Positions 28,439 through 39,312 of a DNA stretch of 64,000 bases are shown here, in pieces; the stretch's first letter is position 1; every line of letters begins with the position of its first letter. Made by a program: the position numbers and the translations under genes. Origin of the DNA: Bifidobacterium sp. WK012_4_13 (lineage in GTDB: Bacteria; Actinomycetota; Actinomycetes; Actinomycetales; Bifidobacteriaceae); the NCBI RefSeq assembly GCF_041080835.1, contig NZ_CP129683.1, positions 1-64,000 on the forward strand, written 5' to 3'. The notes below the pieces were generated by a model. That model was given only the letters and a program-made list of their open reading frames with translations, did no database searches and had not been told where the DNA came from.

Positions 28439-31400
28439 GCGCTCCGACATCCATTCGGTTATGGTCATTGGCTCAGGGCCAATCGTCATTGGTCAGGCAG
28501 CAGAGTTCGACTATTCAGGAACGCAGGCATGTCGTGTGTTGCGCGAAGAGGGAATCCGCGTGATTCTGGTCAATTCCAATCCTGCAACGATCATGACTGA
28601 CCCTGAAATGGCAGATGCCACATACATCGAGCCAATCGACACATCCATACTTGAGAAGATCATCGCTAAGGAGCGGCCAGATGCGCTTCTGCCGACACTT
28701 GGTGGACAGACCGCGCTGAATGCCGCGATGGCTCTGGGCGAGGCAGGAATTCTCAAGAAGTATGACGTCGAGCTCATAGGCGCATCGCTTGACGCGATCG
28801 ATCGTGGCGAGGATCGCGACCTGTTCAAGAAGGTCGTCGACAAGGCTGGTGCGGAGTCGGCCCGCTCACTCATCGCCCACAGCATGGATGAGGCGGAGGC
28901 AGCTGCCGATGACCTTGGCTATCCCTTGGTGGTTCGCCCAAGCTTTACGATGGGCGGTCTCGGATCGGGCATCGCCCACAACGTCGAGGAGCTTCATCGC
29001 ATAGCGGGTGCAGGCATGCATTACTCACCAACCCACGAGATACTCTTGGAAGAGGGCATCGAGGGCTGGAAGGAATATGAGCTTGAGCTGATGCGCGACA
29101 AGAACGACAACGTCGTGGTGATCTGCCCCATAGAGAATGTCGATCCTGTCGGCGTCCACACCGGGGATTCGACGACCGTTGCCCCCATCCTCACGCTTAC
29201 GGACCGTGAATATCAGAAGATGCGCGATGTCGGCATCAAGATCATCCGTGGCGTAGGCGTCGACACTGGCGGCTGCAACATACAGTTCGCCGTTCATCCG
29301 GAGACCGGCCGACTTATCGTCATAGAGATGAACCCACGCGTGTCACGCTCCTCCGCACTCGCTTCGAAGGCGACCGGATTCCCCATAGCAAAGATCGCCA
29401 CCAAGCTCGCCCTTGGCTATACCTTGGACGAAATCCAGAACGATATCACGCAGTCGACCCCGGCGAGCTTCGAACCGACCATAGACTATGTCGTGACCAA
29501 GATTCCGCGCTTCACCTTTGAGAAATTCCCAAATGCCGACACGACGCTCACCACTTCGATGAAATCCGTTGGTGAGGCAATGGCACTTGCAGGTAATTTC
29601 CGCGAGTCTCTGGGCAAGGCGCTACGCTCGATTGACAAGCGCCACATGAACTTTTCATGGGATGGCGGCAAGCCCTCGGCCGATGAGGTCAGTCAGCTGC
29701 TGAGAGACATGAGTCGGCCAACCGAACATCGCTATCTGCAGGTGCAGCGCGCGATGTGGGGCGGTGCGAGCGTCGAGCAGATCTATGCTGCGACCAAGAT
29801 CGACCGTTGGTTCCTTGAACAGATCAGGGAAATGAATGAAGTCGCCATGCGCGTGCAGCAGGCCGAAAGCCTTGGCGGCCCTCTGCTCCGGGAGGCCAAG
29901 CAATCGGGTCTCAGCGACCTGCAGATCGCCCATCTGAGGAATCTTGGGGATGAGGGTGAGAACGCGGTCCGCGAATTGCGGTGGAACTATGGCCTGCGAC
30001 CGGTATACAAGACCGTCGACACATGTGCCGCGGAATTCGACGCAGTCACGCCATATTACTATTCATGCTACGCCGACGAGTCGGAGATTCGTCCAAGAAG
30101 CCGCGAGGCGGTCATAATCCTTGGATCCGGTCCCAACAGAATCGGGCAGGGCATCGAGTTCGACTACACATGCGTCCATGCCGTTCAGGAACTCGGCAAG
30201 AAATATGACACGATCATGATCAACTGCAATCCTGAGACCGTTTCGACGGATTACGACATGTCAGACCGGCTGTATTTCGAGCCACTTACCTTCGAAGACG
30301 TTCTTGAAGTGTATGCAGCCGAAAAGAAGATGGGTCCCATCAAGGGAGTCATCGTGCAGCTCGGAGGTCAGACGCCGCTTTCCCTCGCTGCCAGACTCAA
30401 GGCTGCCGGCGTTCCGATTCTCGGCACGTCCCCGGAGGCGATCGATCTGGCTGAGAACCGTGAGCTTTTCGGCGAGGTGCTCAAGCGTGAAGGCCTGAAC
30501 GCCCCACGCTATGGAACGGCCCTGTCCTTCGAGGAAGCTCAGGATGCCGCTCACAGCATCGGGTATCCGGTCCTGGTGAGGCCATCCTATGTTCTCGGCG
30601 GCCGTGGTATGGAGATCGTGTATGACGATTCCCAGCTGAAGACCTACGTCAACAAGGCGCTCGATGAGGCAAAGGCGGATACGGTCGTGTCCGGGCGACT
30701 GCCATCGCCGCTGCTCATCGACAAGTTCCTTCAGGATGCGATCGAAATCGATGTCGATGCGATATATGACGGAACCGACCTCTATATCGGGGGCATCATG
30801 GAGCATGTCGAGGAAGCGGGCGTCCATTCGGGCGATGCGGCCTGCACATTGCCGCCAAGCACGCTTTCCGACGACCAGATGGAACGGCTGCGCGAGGCCA
30901 CGCTCTCCATTGCGCGTGGATGCGACGTTCGTGGGCTGATCAACGTTCAGTATGCGTACATGGCGAACACCCTGTATGTCATCGAGGCGAATCCACGCGC
31001 ATCCAGAACTGTCCCATTCGCATCAAAGGCGACCGGGACCGCTCTCGCGAAGGCTGCCGCGCGCATCATGACCGGGGAGACCATCGAGGACCAGCGCAGG
31101 AACGGCTTGCTGCTGCCAGTAGGGGATGGCGGCATGATTCGTCGCGGCCAGCCGGTTGCGGTCAAGGAATCGGTATTGCCGTTCAAGCGATTCAGAACGA
31201 CGGTCGGACGAACGGTCGATATCATCCTCGGACCTGAGATGCGTTCGACTGGTGAGGTCATGGGCTTCGACCGTGACTTCCCCCACGCCTTCGCCAAGAG
31301 CCAGCTCGCAGCATACGCTGGCGGTCTGGTCACCGAGGGGAATGTATTCCTGTCCGTGAATGACAGCGACAAGCGTCAGCTCCCATTGATGGCACAGCGT

Positions 31401-31823
31401 CTGCATGAGTTTGGCTTCAATCTCTATGCGACCGAGGGCACGGCATCGGTGCTGCGCAGGTATGGCCTGGAGGCGAATGTCGTTGCGAAGCTGGGCACGC
31501 GCGTCGACACGCCGCAGCCCATGACTGACGGCTCGAAGGATTCCGAGGGCTCCTCTGACAAGGGTGAGAAGAACGTCGTCGATTTGATCGAGGATGGCAC
31601 CATCAACATGATTCTCAACACCCCGAATTCAAAGGGGTCGAGATCTGATGGCTATTCCATTCGTGCCGCTGCAATCGCGGCCGACCTGCCACATTTCACC
31701 ACGATAACCGAATTCTCCGCCGCGCTGATGGCAATCGAGGCAGTGCGCAGGAACGACTATCAGATTGAGAGCATCCAGGAACGCGCGGAGCAGATTCATG
31801 AGCTCGAGAGGCAGGACAGCTGA
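28431..31823 (+). CDS. carB: Carbamoyl-phosphate synthase large chain
   Basis: This subunit makes carbamoyl phosphate from bicarbonate, two ATP and ammonia. The 1130-residue protein has the two tandem ATP-grasp halves. The first starts at [20 protein letters not shown] and the second at [21 protein letters not shown]-terminal MGS-like regulatory domain ([20 protein letters not shown]) follows. A polar insert near residues 1025-1050 ([16 protein letters not shown]) makes it longer than the usual 1070. It overlaps carA by eight bases and pyrF by one base. Confidence 0.97.
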   Translation: MPKRSDIHSVMVIGSGPIVIGQAAEFDYSGTQACRVLREEGIRVILVNSNPATIMTDPEMADATYIEPIDTSILEKIIAKERPDALLPTLGGQTALNAAMALGEAGILKKYDVELIGASLDAIDRGEDRDLFKKVVDKAGAESARSLIAHSMDEAEAAADDLGYPLVVRPSFTMGGLGSGIAHNVEELHRIAGAGMHYSPTHEILLEEGIEGWKEYELELMRDKNDNVVVICPIENVDPVGVHTGDSTTVAPILTLTDREYQKMRDVGIKIIRGVGVDTGGCNIQFAVHPETGRLIVIEMNPRVSRSSALASKATGFPIAKIATKLALGYTLDEIQNDITQSTPASFEPTIDYVVTKIPRFTFEKFPNADTTLTTSMKSVGEAMALAGNFRESLGKALRSIDKRHMNFSWDGGKPSADEVSQLLRDMSRPTEHRYLQVQRAMWGGASVEQIYAATKIDRWFLEQIREMNEVAMRVQQAESLGGPLLREAKQSGLSDLQIAHLRNLGDEGENAVRELRWNYGLRPVYKTVDTCAAEFDAVTPYYYSCYADESEIRPRSREAVIILGSGPNRIGQGIEFDYTCVHAVQELGKKYDTIMINCNPETVSTDYDMSDRLYFEPLTFEDVLEVYAAEKKMGPIKGVIVQLGGQTPLSLAARLKAAGVPILGTSPEAIDLAENRELFGEVLKREGLNAPRYGTALSFEEAQDAAHSIGYPVLVRPSYVLGGRGMEIVYDDSQLKTYVNKALDEAKADTVVSGRLPSPLLIDKFLQDAIEIDVDAIYDGTDLYIGGIMEHVEEAGVHSGDAACTLPPSTLSDDQMERLREATLSIARGCDVRGLINVQYAYMANTLYVIEANPRASRTVPFASKATGTALAKAAARIMTGETIEDQRRNGLLLPVGDGGMIRRGQPVAVKESVLPFKRFRTTVGRTVDIILGPEMRSTGEVMGFDRDFPHAFAKSQLAAYAGGLVTEGNVFLSVNDSDKRQLPLMAQRLHEFGFNLYATEGTASVLRRYGLEANVVAKLGTRVDTPQPMTDGSKDSEGSSDKGEKNVVDLIEDGTINMILNTPNSKGSRSDGYSIRAAAIAADLPHFTTITEFSAALMAIEAVRRNDYQIESIQERAEQIHELERQDS

Positions 31824-32884
31824 TGTCAGAAGCAACCCGAGAAGAGGAGATCAAGGCGCGACGATCGGATTTCGGTCTTCGCTTAAGTTCTTCGATGTCA
31901 AAATTCGGGCCGCTCTGCGTTGGCATAGATCCGCATCGAAAGATTCTCAGCGAGTGGGGATACCAGGTCGATGCCGATGGAGCGGAGATGTTCTCCATGC
32001 GAATGCTTCAGGCCGCCCACGGCCGGGCGGCTGCGGTGAAGTTTCAGACACCGATGTTCGAAAGATACGGATCCAAGGGCTATGCGGCTCTTGAACGCGT
32101 GCTGTACGCCGCGCGGCAGATGGGAATCATCACCATCGTCGACTGTTTGCGCGGAGGTCTTTCGACAACCATCTCGGCAATCGCCGATGCGTATTTCAAG
32201 CCTGACGCGCCCTTGAAGGCAGATGCCATAACCTTGCTTCCATACTATGGTGCACGTTCGCTGAACAATCTCACCAACGAGGCTCTCGATTATGGGCGAG
32301 GGGTTTTCATCGCTTCCATCACATCCAACAGCGAGGGAACGAGTCTGCAATCCGCAATTCGCCAGAGCGGTTCTTACAAGGGCAGAACGGTTGCGTATGG
32401 CATCGCAGGAACCGCGCAGAAGTTCAATCAGAGCATGGACGGCATGGGATCGGTCGGCCTGATCATCGGTGCGACGATAGGGCAGTGGATAGATACCGGT
32501 GGCGTCGATCCCTCCCGGTTCACGGGCCCGATACTTTCACCGGGATATGGCTGGCAGGGCGCAGACGCACAGGATTTGAAAACGGTTTTCGCAGGGACTC
32601 AGGGTAATGTTCTGGTAACGGTTTCCCGTTCCATTGCAATTCATGGCCCGCAGATCGACAAGCTCTCACATGCGACGAAGAGCATAGCGCTGGAAGTCAG
32701 ACAGGCATTGTCGGAGGCGACGAAAGAGGCCGTGACCGGCAATCTGGCTGGTGACTACAGCGTGAAGCAGGGTGTGGTCGAAGACGGTTCCATCGTCGCA
32801 GATGCAGACCTTGCGAAGAGACCGGCTGCAACGACGGCGGTAAAGGCGACGAAGGAAGCCAGAAGCGGAGGAAATCAGTCGTGA
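31823..32884 (+). CDS. pyrF: Orotidine 5'-phosphate decarboxylase-family protein with altered active site
   Basis: The fold and position fit a type 2 OMP decarboxylase, which makes UMP. FGPLCVGIDPH, AAVKFQTPMFE, DAITLLPYYGARSLN, GRGVFIASITSNSEG and VLVTVSRSI are all present over 353 residues. However, the catalytic block normally reading DAKRGD here reads DCLRGG (VDCLRGGLSTT): the catalytic Lys is Leu and the second Asp is Gly. Ligand-binding parts, including the phosphate-contacting Arg, are kept. It may bind OMP/UMP without decarboxylation, or the gene may be redundant to another copy. It overlaps gmk by four bases. Confidence 0.85.
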   Translation: MSEATREEEIKARRSDFGLRLSSSMSKFGPLCVGIDPHRKILSEWGYQVDADGAEMFSMRMLQAAHGRAAAVKFQTPMFERYGSKGYAALERVLYAARQMGIITIVDCLRGGLSTTISAIADAYFKPDAPLKADAITLLPYYGARSLNNLTNEALDYGRGVFIASITSNSEGTSLQSAIRQSGSYKGRTVAYGIAGTAQKFNQSMDGMGSVGLIIGATIGQWIDTGGVDPSRFTGPILSPGYGWQGADAQDLKTVFAGTQGNVLVTVSRSIAIHGPQIDKLSHATKSIALEVRQALSEATKEAVTGNLAGDYSVKQGVVEDGSIVADADLAKRPAATTAVKATKEARSGGNQS

Positions 32885-33576
32885 CAGTCACTGAATCCAT
32901 GTCAATGGAATCGAAGGATCTCTCCCCGACTGTTTCGGGCGAGTCCGATGTCTTGGATGCAGGCCGCGAAGATTCTAAGGCCATAGGCAATCTGCACGGC
33001 CGCCAACGGCTCATCGTGCTTACGGGGCCGACCGCCGTGGGAAAGGGAACCGTCGAGGCGAAGCTCAGGTCGAAGCATCCCAATGTGTGGGTTTCGGTTT
33101 CGGCTACCACGCGTGAGGCTCGCCCTGGCGAACGAGACGGAATCAACTATTGGTTCGTCTCGGAAGACGAATTCACTGCCATGGAACGACGTGGCGAATT
33201 CCTGGAGACGGCGCTCGTGCACAACATGGCACACTACGGGACTCCGCTGCAACCTGTGCTTGATCACATGGCACAGGGCATACCGACGATTCTTGAGATT
33301 GACCTTCAGGGCGCTCATCGCGTTCGCGAACGGGCTCGGGAGCTGAATCTCGATGTGGTATACGTCTTTCTGGCACCCCCGAGCTTTGACGATCTTATCC
33401 GCCGCCTCGCGTCACGTGGCACTGAGAACGAGGAACAGCGCAAGAAGCGTCTTGCGACCGCCCGCATAGAGCTTGCGAGCGAAGGGGAGTTCGATGTCGT
33501 AATAGTCAATGACACCGTCGAGAATGCCGCCGATGCAATGTGGAACGTCATTGCGAAGGAATATGACCTCGAATAG
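32881..33576 (+). CDS. gmk: Guanylate kinase
   Basis: It phosphorylates GMP to GDP. The 231-residue protein has the P-loop LTGPTAVGKGT near residues 45-55, SVSATTREARPGERDGINY in the GMP-binding region, and the C-terminal VIVNDTVENAADAM block. About 40 residues precede the kinase core, an extension of unknown role. GTG at 32881 overlaps the pyrF stop (GTGA), which implies translational coupling. Confidence 0.94.
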   Translation: MTVTESMSMESKDLSPTVSGESDVLDAGREDSKAIGNLHGRQRLIVLTGPTAVGKGTVEAKLRSKHPNVWVSVSATTREARPGERDGINYWFVSEDEFTAMERRGEFLETALVHNMAHYGTPLQPVLDHMAQGIPTILEIDLQGAHRVRERARELNLDVVYVFLAPPSFDDLIRRLASRGTENEEQRKKRLATARIELASEGEFDVVIVNDTVENAADAMWNVIAKEYDLE

Positions 33577-33618
33577 AGCATTATTGGATGGTATAGGGCA
33601 TGTGATTGCCGAGTTTTT

Positions 33619-33732
33619 GAGTTTTGCGGCAATTCCACAGTATCTTGGTCGAAAAACCGCATTGTGCCAACGGCCATTGCAGCGATTTTCGGGCCGTGTA
33701 CTCTGCAATTGCCGCAAAACTCGGAATTTCAG
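33619..33732. repeat. Long hairpin element (family copy 1) downstream of gmk
   Basis: GAGTTTTGCGGCAATT (33619-33634) is a perfect 16-base inverted match to 33717-33732. Pairing continues inward (CA, AGTA) past two C-C mismatches. The roughly 66-base loop includes GAAAAACCG. A related, diverged element lies at 45479-45604. It starts 42 bases after the gmk stop. Structured RNA or miniature mobile element are both possible. Confidence 0.7.
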
Positions 33733-33789
33733 TCAAGGAGGAGTGTCAAATTCATTGCGAATGCCTGAAACCGGCTGAATTGCCGTTCA

Positions 33790-33841
33790 GTTATGGAAAT
33801 GCCGTCATGCATCATACGATGCATGACGGCATTTCCATAAC
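33790..33841. terminator. Bidirectional hairpin between gmk and ilvD
   Basis: A perfect 24-pair palindrome with an ATAC loop separates the convergent gmk and ilvD genes. The outer bases GTTATGG and CCATAAC are followed by few T residues. It most likely serves as a two-way transcription barrier. Confidence 0.75.
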
Positions 33842-33872
33842 TGGTGGCCGGTTGAAGCCGAAGCATGCTGAT

Positions 33873-35741
33873 CTATGCGAGACCGGAAAGCTTGTTGATA
33901 AGGTCTGGATCGCGGGTTGCGCCCTTGTCTGCCGAACGCGCGAAGGCCGCGTATGCTTTCAGAGCGAGAGATACATGGCGGTTGCGATGTGCGACATATC
34001 CATCTCCTGCCTCAAGCTCGGCCCTGCGCTGCGCCAATTCCTCGTCGCTCAATTCCACGTTCACGGTGCGGTTTGGAATGTCTATGACGATCATGTCGCC
34101 ATTCCTGACGAGCGCTATGGGTCCCTTGCTGGCGGCTTCTGGGGCGATATGGCCTATTGACAGGCCCGATGAACCTCCGGAATACCTGCCATCGGTGAGC
34201 AGCGCCACTTCCTTGCCGATGCCCTTGCCCTTGACGAAGGACGTTGGATAGAGCATCTCCTGCATGCCAGGACCGCCCTTTGGACCCTCATATCTGATGA
34301 TGAGTGCCTGACCGGGCTTCAATGTTCCGTCGAGAATGACCTTCACAGCCTGCTCCTGCGATTCCACGACCAGCGCAGGTCCACGGAAGTTCCAGATTTC
34401 CTTGGGGACGCCAGCTGTCTTCACGACGCACCCATCAGGTGCGAGGTTGCCATGGAGGATGGCAAGTCCGCCTTCATTCACAGCAGGATGCTGCAGGTCG
34501 TGTATCGCGCCGTTCACGCGGTCTGTGTCGAGATCCGGGAATTCCTCCGACTGATTCCATGGCTTCGGGGAACGAATGTGCCCAGGAGCGGCATGATACA
34601 GTTTCTTCGCCTCATCCAGGCAGGTCGGGCGCATGATGTCCCAGTCGGCGAGCTTGGCTTCGAGGCTTGGATAATCGATTGAATGCGTGTCCTGATGAAG
34701 CACCCCGCCACGATCGAGCTCGCCAAGGATGCCGCAGATGCCGCCGGCGCGGTGAACGTCCGAGATCTCCCAATTGCCTGAAGGAGAGGCCTTGCAGATG
34801 CACGGTACGGTATGTGAGATGCGTTCGATGTCATCGAGTGTGAAATCGACATCCGCTGACTGCGCTGCTGCCAGAATATGGAGAACGGTGTTCGAGGAAC
34901 CGCCCATGGCCACGTCCATGGTCATGGCGTTTTCGAATGCGTGCTTCGTCGCGATCGCGCGCGGGAGCACCGATGCGTCATCGTCGTCGTAATAGCGCTT
35001 GGCGATGTCGATGATCGTCTTGCCTGCCTTGGTGAACAGCGAACGGCGCGCAGTGTGCGATGCGAGAGTCGTGCCATTGCCAGGAAGCGCCAAGCCGAGA
35101 GCCTCGGTAAGGCAGTTCATCGAATTCGCTGTGAACATGCCCGCGCATGATCCGCATGTCGGACACACGGACTTTTCCAGTGCAAGCACATCCTCGTCGT
35201 CCATGCTGTCATCCGCCGAGGCATACATGACATCGATGAGATCGGTGTTCTCCTTGACTTCACCGTCAGGCATGACCGTGGTTCCGGCTTCCATCGGGCC
35301 ACCGGAGACGAACACTGTCGGAATGTTCAGTCGCAAGGCGGCGAGCAGCATTCCAGGCGTGATCTTGTCGCAGTTCGAGATGCAGATCAGCGCATCGGCG
35401 CAGTGGGCGTTCACTGAATACTCCACCGCATCGGCGATCACGTCGCGGCTGGGCAGCGAATACAGCATGCCGGTGTGTCCCATCGCAATGCCGTCATCGA
35501 CTGCGATGGTGTTGAACTCGCGTGGAATTCCACCGGCCTGCTTCACGGCCTGAGATACCAGGCGTCCGACCTGGTTCAGATGGACATGCCCCGGAACGAA
35601 TTCGGAGAATGAGTTTGCTATCGCGACGATGGGTTTGCCGAAATCGTTGCCGGACACACCGGCAGCACGATAGAGGGCGCGAGCCCCGGCGAACATTCGT
35701 CCGTTCATTAGTTTTGCTGACCTCATTTGCATAGTGACCAT
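33873..35741 (-). CDS. ilvD: Dihydroxy-acid dehydratase
   Basis: This enzyme dehydrates 2,3-dihydroxy acids to 2-oxoacids in isoleucine and valine synthesis. The 622-residue protein has the iron-sulfur cysteines in [12 protein letters not shown] and [14 protein letters not shown]. It also has [20 protein letters not shown] near the C-terminus, the IlvD/Edd signature. The start is uncertain: ATG at 35741 has no clear ribosome site, and two in-frame ATGs follow at residues 4 and 6 ([10 protein letters not shown] is the conserved beginning). It stands alone between a bidirectional hairpin and the rpoZ promoter region. Confidence 0.96.
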   Translation of the reverse strand: MVTMQMRSAKLMNGRMFAGARALYRAAGVSGNDFGKPIVAIANSFSEFVPGHVHLNQVGRLVSQAVKQAGGIPREFNTIAVDDGIAMGHTGMLYSLPSRDVIADAVEYSVNAHCADALICISNCDKITPGMLLAALRLNIPTVFVSGGPMEAGTTVMPDGEVKENTDLIDVMYASADDSMDDEDVLALEKSVCPTCGSCAGMFTANSMNCLTEALGLALPGNGTTLASHTARRSLFTKAGKTIIDIAKRYYDDDDASVLPRAIATKHAFENAMTMDVAMGGSSNTVLHILAAAQSADVDFTLDDIERISHTVPCICKASPSGNWEISDVHRAGGICGILGELDRGGVLHQDTHSIDYPSLEAKLADWDIMRPTCLDEAKKLYHAAPGHIRSPKPWNQSEEFPDLDTDRVNGAIHDLQHPAVNEGGLAILHGNLAPDGCVVKTAGVPKEIWNFRGPALVVESQEQAVKVILDGTLKPGQALIIRYEGPKGGPGMQEMLYPTSFVKGKGIGKEVALLTDGRYSGGSSGLSIGHIAPEAASKGPIALVRNGDMIVIDIPNRTVNVELSDEELAQRRAELEAGDGYVAHRNRHVSLALKAYAAFARSADKGATRDPDLINKLSGLA

Positions 35742-35901
35742 TCAAGCGGGAAGGCTGGGCAAATGAGTGCTGACGGTCATATAGTGGAATATCCGGCTGC
35801 GGATTCGAAGCCTTGGCATTCACAAAATCGCAGTAATGCGATATAATCGCGAAGATTGCAAGGCTGATGCAGCCATCAGCATTATTCGCATTGGAGACTA
35901 T

Positions 35902-36186
35902 ATGCCACTCGGTACCGAACCAACACCAACAGGATTTGCAAAACCAACCATCGACGAACTCATGCAGCACGCCGATTCCAAATATGCGCTTTCCATTTTC
36001 GCCGCTAAGCGCGCACGCCAGATCAACTCGTATTTCACTCAGCTCAACGAGGGACTGCTGCAGAACGTCGGACCGCTGGTCGAATATCAGAATCAGGAAA
36101 AGCCGCTGTCCATCGCTTTCCGCGAAATCAACGAGGGACTCCTCGAAGAGAAGCTCGGCGATGATGATCTGAGCGAAGGCAACTGA
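35902..36186 (+). CDS. rpoZ: RNA polymerase omega subunit
   Basis: Omega helps fold and assemble the beta' subunit. The 94-residue protein has [19 protein letters not shown] and [12 protein letters not shown], the conserved N-terminal helix block. The ATG at 35902 follows TTGGAGA. Unlike most actinobacteria, the preceding gene is ilvD rather than gmk, although gmk lies only 2.3 kb away with ilvD between. Confidence 0.93.
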   Translation: MPLGTEPTPTGFAKPTIDELMQHADSKYALSIFAAKRARQINSYFTQLNEGLLQNVGPLVEYQNQEKPLSIAFREINEGLLEEKLGDDDLSEGN

Positions 36187-36199
36187 TTCTCGCAGCAGG

Positions 36200-36360
36200 C
36201 AACCCTATGCCCGGTAAGCTCAAGTCGTTCAGAATTTTCTCTGGCAATTGACCTACCTAAGGCATAGGGTTGTTGTCGTATTTGATGGAAGGAATCAGAC
36301 AGGTCAGCTGGCTTGGCTGCCTGTCAAGGGGAGAGGACTCACGAAAGTGGTCCTTTCCTC
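36200..36360 (+). promoter_or_regulatory. Structured leader before metK (three hairpins)
   Basis: Three consecutive inverted repeats lie between rpoZ and metK. CAACCCTATGCC (36200) pairs with GGCATAGGGTTG (36261-36272), 12 bp. GACAGG-CAGC (36298-36308, bulged T) pairs with GCTG-CCTGTC (36316-36325). A GGACTCAC-GAAA-GTGGTCC hairpin follows near 36336-36354. The first may end rpoZ transcription. I do not recognise a known SAM riboswitch class. Confidence 0.5.
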
Positions 36361-36394
36361 ATAATTATGGTTTGTATTGGGGGTATCGCGAATA

Positions 36395-37606
36395 ATGGCA
36401 GAGCGAAAACTTATTTCGGCGGAATCGGTCACCGAAGGTCATCCAGACAAGGTCTGCGACCAGATTTCAGACGAAGTGCTGGATGACCTTCTGGCGCAGG
36501 ATCCCTATTCGCATGTCGCTGTCGAAACGTCGGCAACCACCGGTCAGTTTTTCGTCTTCGGCGAGGTGACATCCAAGGGCTACACGGACATTCAGCATGA
36601 GGTTCGCACCGTCCTGCGCAGGATCGGCTACACCAGTTCGGATATCGGACTGGACGCGGATTCATGCGGTGTTCTCGTGGCACTTGGCGAGCAGAGCGCC
36701 GAGATCAATCAGGGCGTCGACCGTCTCAGCCGCGAGCAGGAGAGCGCAGCGACCCGTGAGGAACGCTATGAGGCCCAGGGCGCAGGAGACCAAGGCGTCA
36801 TGTTCGGATACGCGACCGATGAGACCGATGTGCTGATGCCATTGCCGATCCATCTTGCACACCGCCTGGCATATCGGTTGGCCGAGGTGCGCAAGCAGGG
36901 AATCATCCCGCATCTTCGTCCTGACGGCAAGACTCAGGTCACCATCGAATATGACGAGAATGACGTCCCGCTTCGCGTCAACACCGTTCTGATCTCGACG
37001 CAGCACGATCCTGACGTCGATCGCGATTGGCTCACGAATGAGCTTGCGGAGCATGTCATCAAGCCGGTTCTTGAAGAGGTCTGCGGCGACAGGGTGGAGC
37101 ACGAAGGGTATCGGCTTCTGGTGAACCCGACCGGATCCTTCATACTCGGCGGTCCTGCGGCAGACGCAGGTCTGACCGGACGCAAGATCATCGTGGACAC
37201 CTATGGTGGCGCCGCGCATCACGGTGGCGGTGCGTTCTCGGGCAAGGATCCGAGCAAGGTAGACCGTTCCGCGGCATACGCCGCTCGCTGGGTCGCGAAG
37301 AATATCGTTGCTGCCGGTCTGGCACACCGCGTAGAGGTGCAGATCGCCTACGCCATCGGGGTCGCCGACCCGGTGAGCATCAACGTCGAAAGCTATGGAA
37401 CCGAAACCGGTGTGACTCGCGATCAGATTCAGGATGCCGTTCGCAAGGTCTTCGATCTGCGCCCTGCAGCAATCATCGACGAGCTCGACCTGCTTCGTCC
37501 CATCTATGCGAAGACCGCCGCATATGGGCACTTTGGCCGCGAGGATCCTGATTTTACTTGGGAGGCCACCGATAAGGTCGATGAATTGAAGGCTGCAATA
37601 GCCTGA
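36395..37606 (+). CDS. metK: S-adenosylmethionine synthetase
   Basis: It makes SAM from methionine and ATP. The 403-residue protein starts [19 protein letters not shown] and has the hexapeptide-type motif [12 protein letters not shown] and the P-loop-like [16 protein letters not shown]. The start ATG at 36395 matches homologues; GGGGG lies 13 bases upstream, rather far. It may be transcribed from its own structured leader. Confidence 0.97.
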   Translation: MAERKLISAESVTEGHPDKVCDQISDEVLDDLLAQDPYSHVAVETSATTGQFFVFGEVTSKGYTDIQHEVRTVLRRIGYTSSDIGLDADSCGVLVALGEQSAEINQGVDRLSREQESAATREERYEAQGAGDQGVMFGYATDETDVLMPLPIHLAHRLAYRLAEVRKQGIIPHLRPDGKTQVTIEYDENDVPLRVNTVLISTQHDPDVDRDWLTNELAEHVIKPVLEEVCGDRVEHEGYRLLVNPTGSFILGGPAADAGLTGRKIIVDTYGGAAHHGGGAFSGKDPSKVDRSAAYAARWVAKNIVAAGLAHRVEVQIAYAIGVADPVSINVESYGTETGVTRDQIQDAVRKVFDLRPAAIIDELDLLRPIYAKTAAYGHFGREDPDFTWEATDKVDELKAAIA

Positions 37607-37628
37607 TTTCAGTCCGACCTCGCTATTC

Positions 37629-37751
37629 TGTGGCCTGATGATGAGAAGACAGAGAAATTAGAGAAATTAGAGAAATCAGATACAGTCGGGGATTTTCCCG
37701 ACGCCACTGCAATGCAGTGTTTCTCGAAGCTCGCTTCTCAATCAGGCCACA
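37629..37751. repeat. Branched inverted-repeat element between metK and hisD
   Basis: TGTGGCCTGAT (37629) pairs with ATCAGGCCACA (37741-37751), and TGAGAAG (37642-37648) pairs with CTTCTCA (37734-37740), an 18-bp stem with a two-base bulge. Inside lie two perfect hairpins, GTCGGG/CCCGAC (37685-37702) and CACTGC/GCAGTG (37705-37719). Folded RNA would form a multi-branch junction. It could be a metK terminator, a hisD leader or a small mobile element. Confidence 0.65.
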
Positions 37752-37755
37752 AATT

Positions 37756-37815
37756 GCACAATAGTAAATAGCACAATAGTAAATAGCGCAATAGCGAAAT
37801 TGCACAATAGCCTCG
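37756..37815. repeat. 15-16 bp degenerate tandem repeat
   Basis: GCACAATAGTAAATA occurs twice in a row (37756 and 37771), followed by GCGCAATAGCGAAATT and a partial fourth copy. Confidence 0.85.
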
Positions 37816-37914
37816 GATGCTCCCAAGCTGGGAGGAAGAACGGATGTTCTCACCATCTGGGACAATTCGTCTCATATTCTGCACTCGTCATCGGTGGAAT
37901 CTACCATCGAAGTC

Positions 37915-39312
37915 ATGACAGACAACATTATGCATGTAATCGACTTGCGCGGCAGAAATCTCAGCCGCGCCGATCTGCTCAAAGCCATGCCGCGCGCCGA
38001 TATGGGCACCCATGAGGCCACCGAATTGGTGCTTCCGATCCTCGAGGACGTGCGCAAGCGCGGCGCTGCCGCGCTGCGTGACTTCGAAGAGCGATTCGAC
38101 CATGTTCGTCCGATCGATCTCAGAGTTCCGAAGCAGCGCCTGCAGGAGGCTCTCGAGGCTCTCGATCCCAAGGTCCGTGAGGCGATAGAGGAGTCCGTGC
38201 ACCGTTGTCGTGCAGTCAGCGCATCGCAGGTACCGAGCGGATTCCATACCGATTTGGCTGATGGGGCCCGTGTTTCCGAACGATGGATTCCCATCGAGCG
38301 CGTCGGCCTCTATGTTCCCGGCGGAAAGGCGGTATATCCGAGCTCCGTCATCATGAATGTCGTTCCAGCCCAGACCGCTGGCGTCGAGTCGCTTGCGATC
38401 GCCACCCCGCCATCGAAGTCCTCGGCTGAGGGGCTGCCCGATCCCACCATCATGGCGACCTGCGCGATTCTTGGCGTCGATGAGGTCTATGCGGTTGGCG
38501 GCGCCCAGGCCATCGCCATGTTCGCTTACGGTGCGGCCGGCAGCGAGGAGCAGGATGGCGAGATCCTGTGCGACCCGGTCGACAAGATAACTGGCCCTGG
38601 CAACATCTTCGTGGCCACGGCAAAGAGTCTGGTCTCGGGAGTCGTCGGTATCGATGCCGTCGCCGGTCCTACGGAAATCGCCATATTGGCCGATTCGAGC
38701 GCCAATCCTGAGTATTTGGCCGCAGACCTGATAGGTCAGGCTGAGCATGACGAACTCGCGGGATCCGTACTCATCACCGATGACGAGTCGCAGATCCAGA
38801 AAGTCCAGGACAGCCTCAACGCAAGGGTTCCACGCACCGAACACTCCGAGCGTGTCCACACCTCGCTGAGCGGCTCGCAGTCAGGAATCATTCTCACTGA
38901 CGGCCTGGAGCAGTCGATCGCCGCGGCGAACGCCTACGCGGCAGAGCATCTTGAGATCCAGACCTCGGATCCCGACTCCGCGATTTCCCACATCCGCAAT
39001 GCGGGTGCCATATTCCGTGGCTCATACTCACCGGTTCCGCTCGGCGATTACATGTCCGGCTCCAACCACGTATTGCCAACCGGTGGAACGGCGCGCTTCG
39101 CAAGCGGCTTGGGAGTCCATACTTTCATGAAGCCCGTTGAAGTGATCGAATACGACGAAGAGGGTCTGAAGGCTCTTGCCGATAAGATCAACACCTTCGC
39201 CGTCAGCGAGGATCTGCCCGGGCACGGGGAGTGCGTGCTCACGCGCTTCGTTGACGATCCCTATGACAAGCAAAGCCTGCAGGAGCAGGAGCGAAAGGCT
39301 GGTCTGCTATGA
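37915..39312 (+). CDS. hisD: Histidinol dehydrogenase
   Basis: It carries out the last two oxidations of histidine synthesis with NAD and zinc. The protein (about 465 residues) has GLYVPGGKAVYPSSVIMN, AVAGPTEIAILAD, GQAEHDE with the catalytic Glu-His, and GSNHVLPTGGTARFASGL. The start is uncertain. ATG at 37915 is annotated; ATG at 37930 (MHVIDLRG) fits homologues equally, and none has a good ribosome site. It overlaps hisC by four bases and leads the his gene cluster. Confidence 0.95.
   Translation: MTDNIMHVIDLRGRNLSRADLLKAMPRADMGTHEATELVLPILEDVRKRGAAALRDFEERFDHVRPIDLRVPKQRLQEALEALDPKVREAIEESVHRCRAVSASQVPSGFHTDLADGARVSERWIPIERVGLYVPGGKAVYPSSVIMNVVPAQTAGVESLAIATPPSKSSAEGLPDPTIMATCAILGVDEVYAVGGAQAIAMFAYGAAGSEEQDGEILCDPVDKITGPGNIFVATAKSLVSGVVGIDAVAGPTEIAILADSSANPEYLAADLIGQAEHDELAGSVLITDDESQIQKVQDSLNARVPRTEHSERVHTSLSGSQSGIILTDGLEQSIAAANAYAAEHLEIQTSDPDSAISHIRNAGAIFRGSYSPVPLGDYMSGSNHVLPTGGTARFASGLGVHTFMKPVEVIEYDEEGLKALADKINTFAVSEDLPGHGECVLTRFVDDPYDKQSLQEQERKAGLL

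Larger units (their letters stand above)
37607..37914. other. Gap between metK and hisD
   Basis: The 308 bases contain the branched inverted-repeat element (37629-37751), an AGAGAAATT triplet repeat (about 37650-37676) inside its left arm, and a 15-base repeat (37756-37815). No gene was seen, and the hisD promoter is not obvious. Confidence 0.6.

Noticed and set aside
36187..36394. Known SAM riboswitch before metK
   Set aside because: Hairpins exist, but I cannot match the conserved cores of any SAM riboswitch class that I can recall.
37607..37914. T-box leader before hisD
   Set aside because: No T-box sequence or specifier stem was seen; the structure is a branched palindrome instead.
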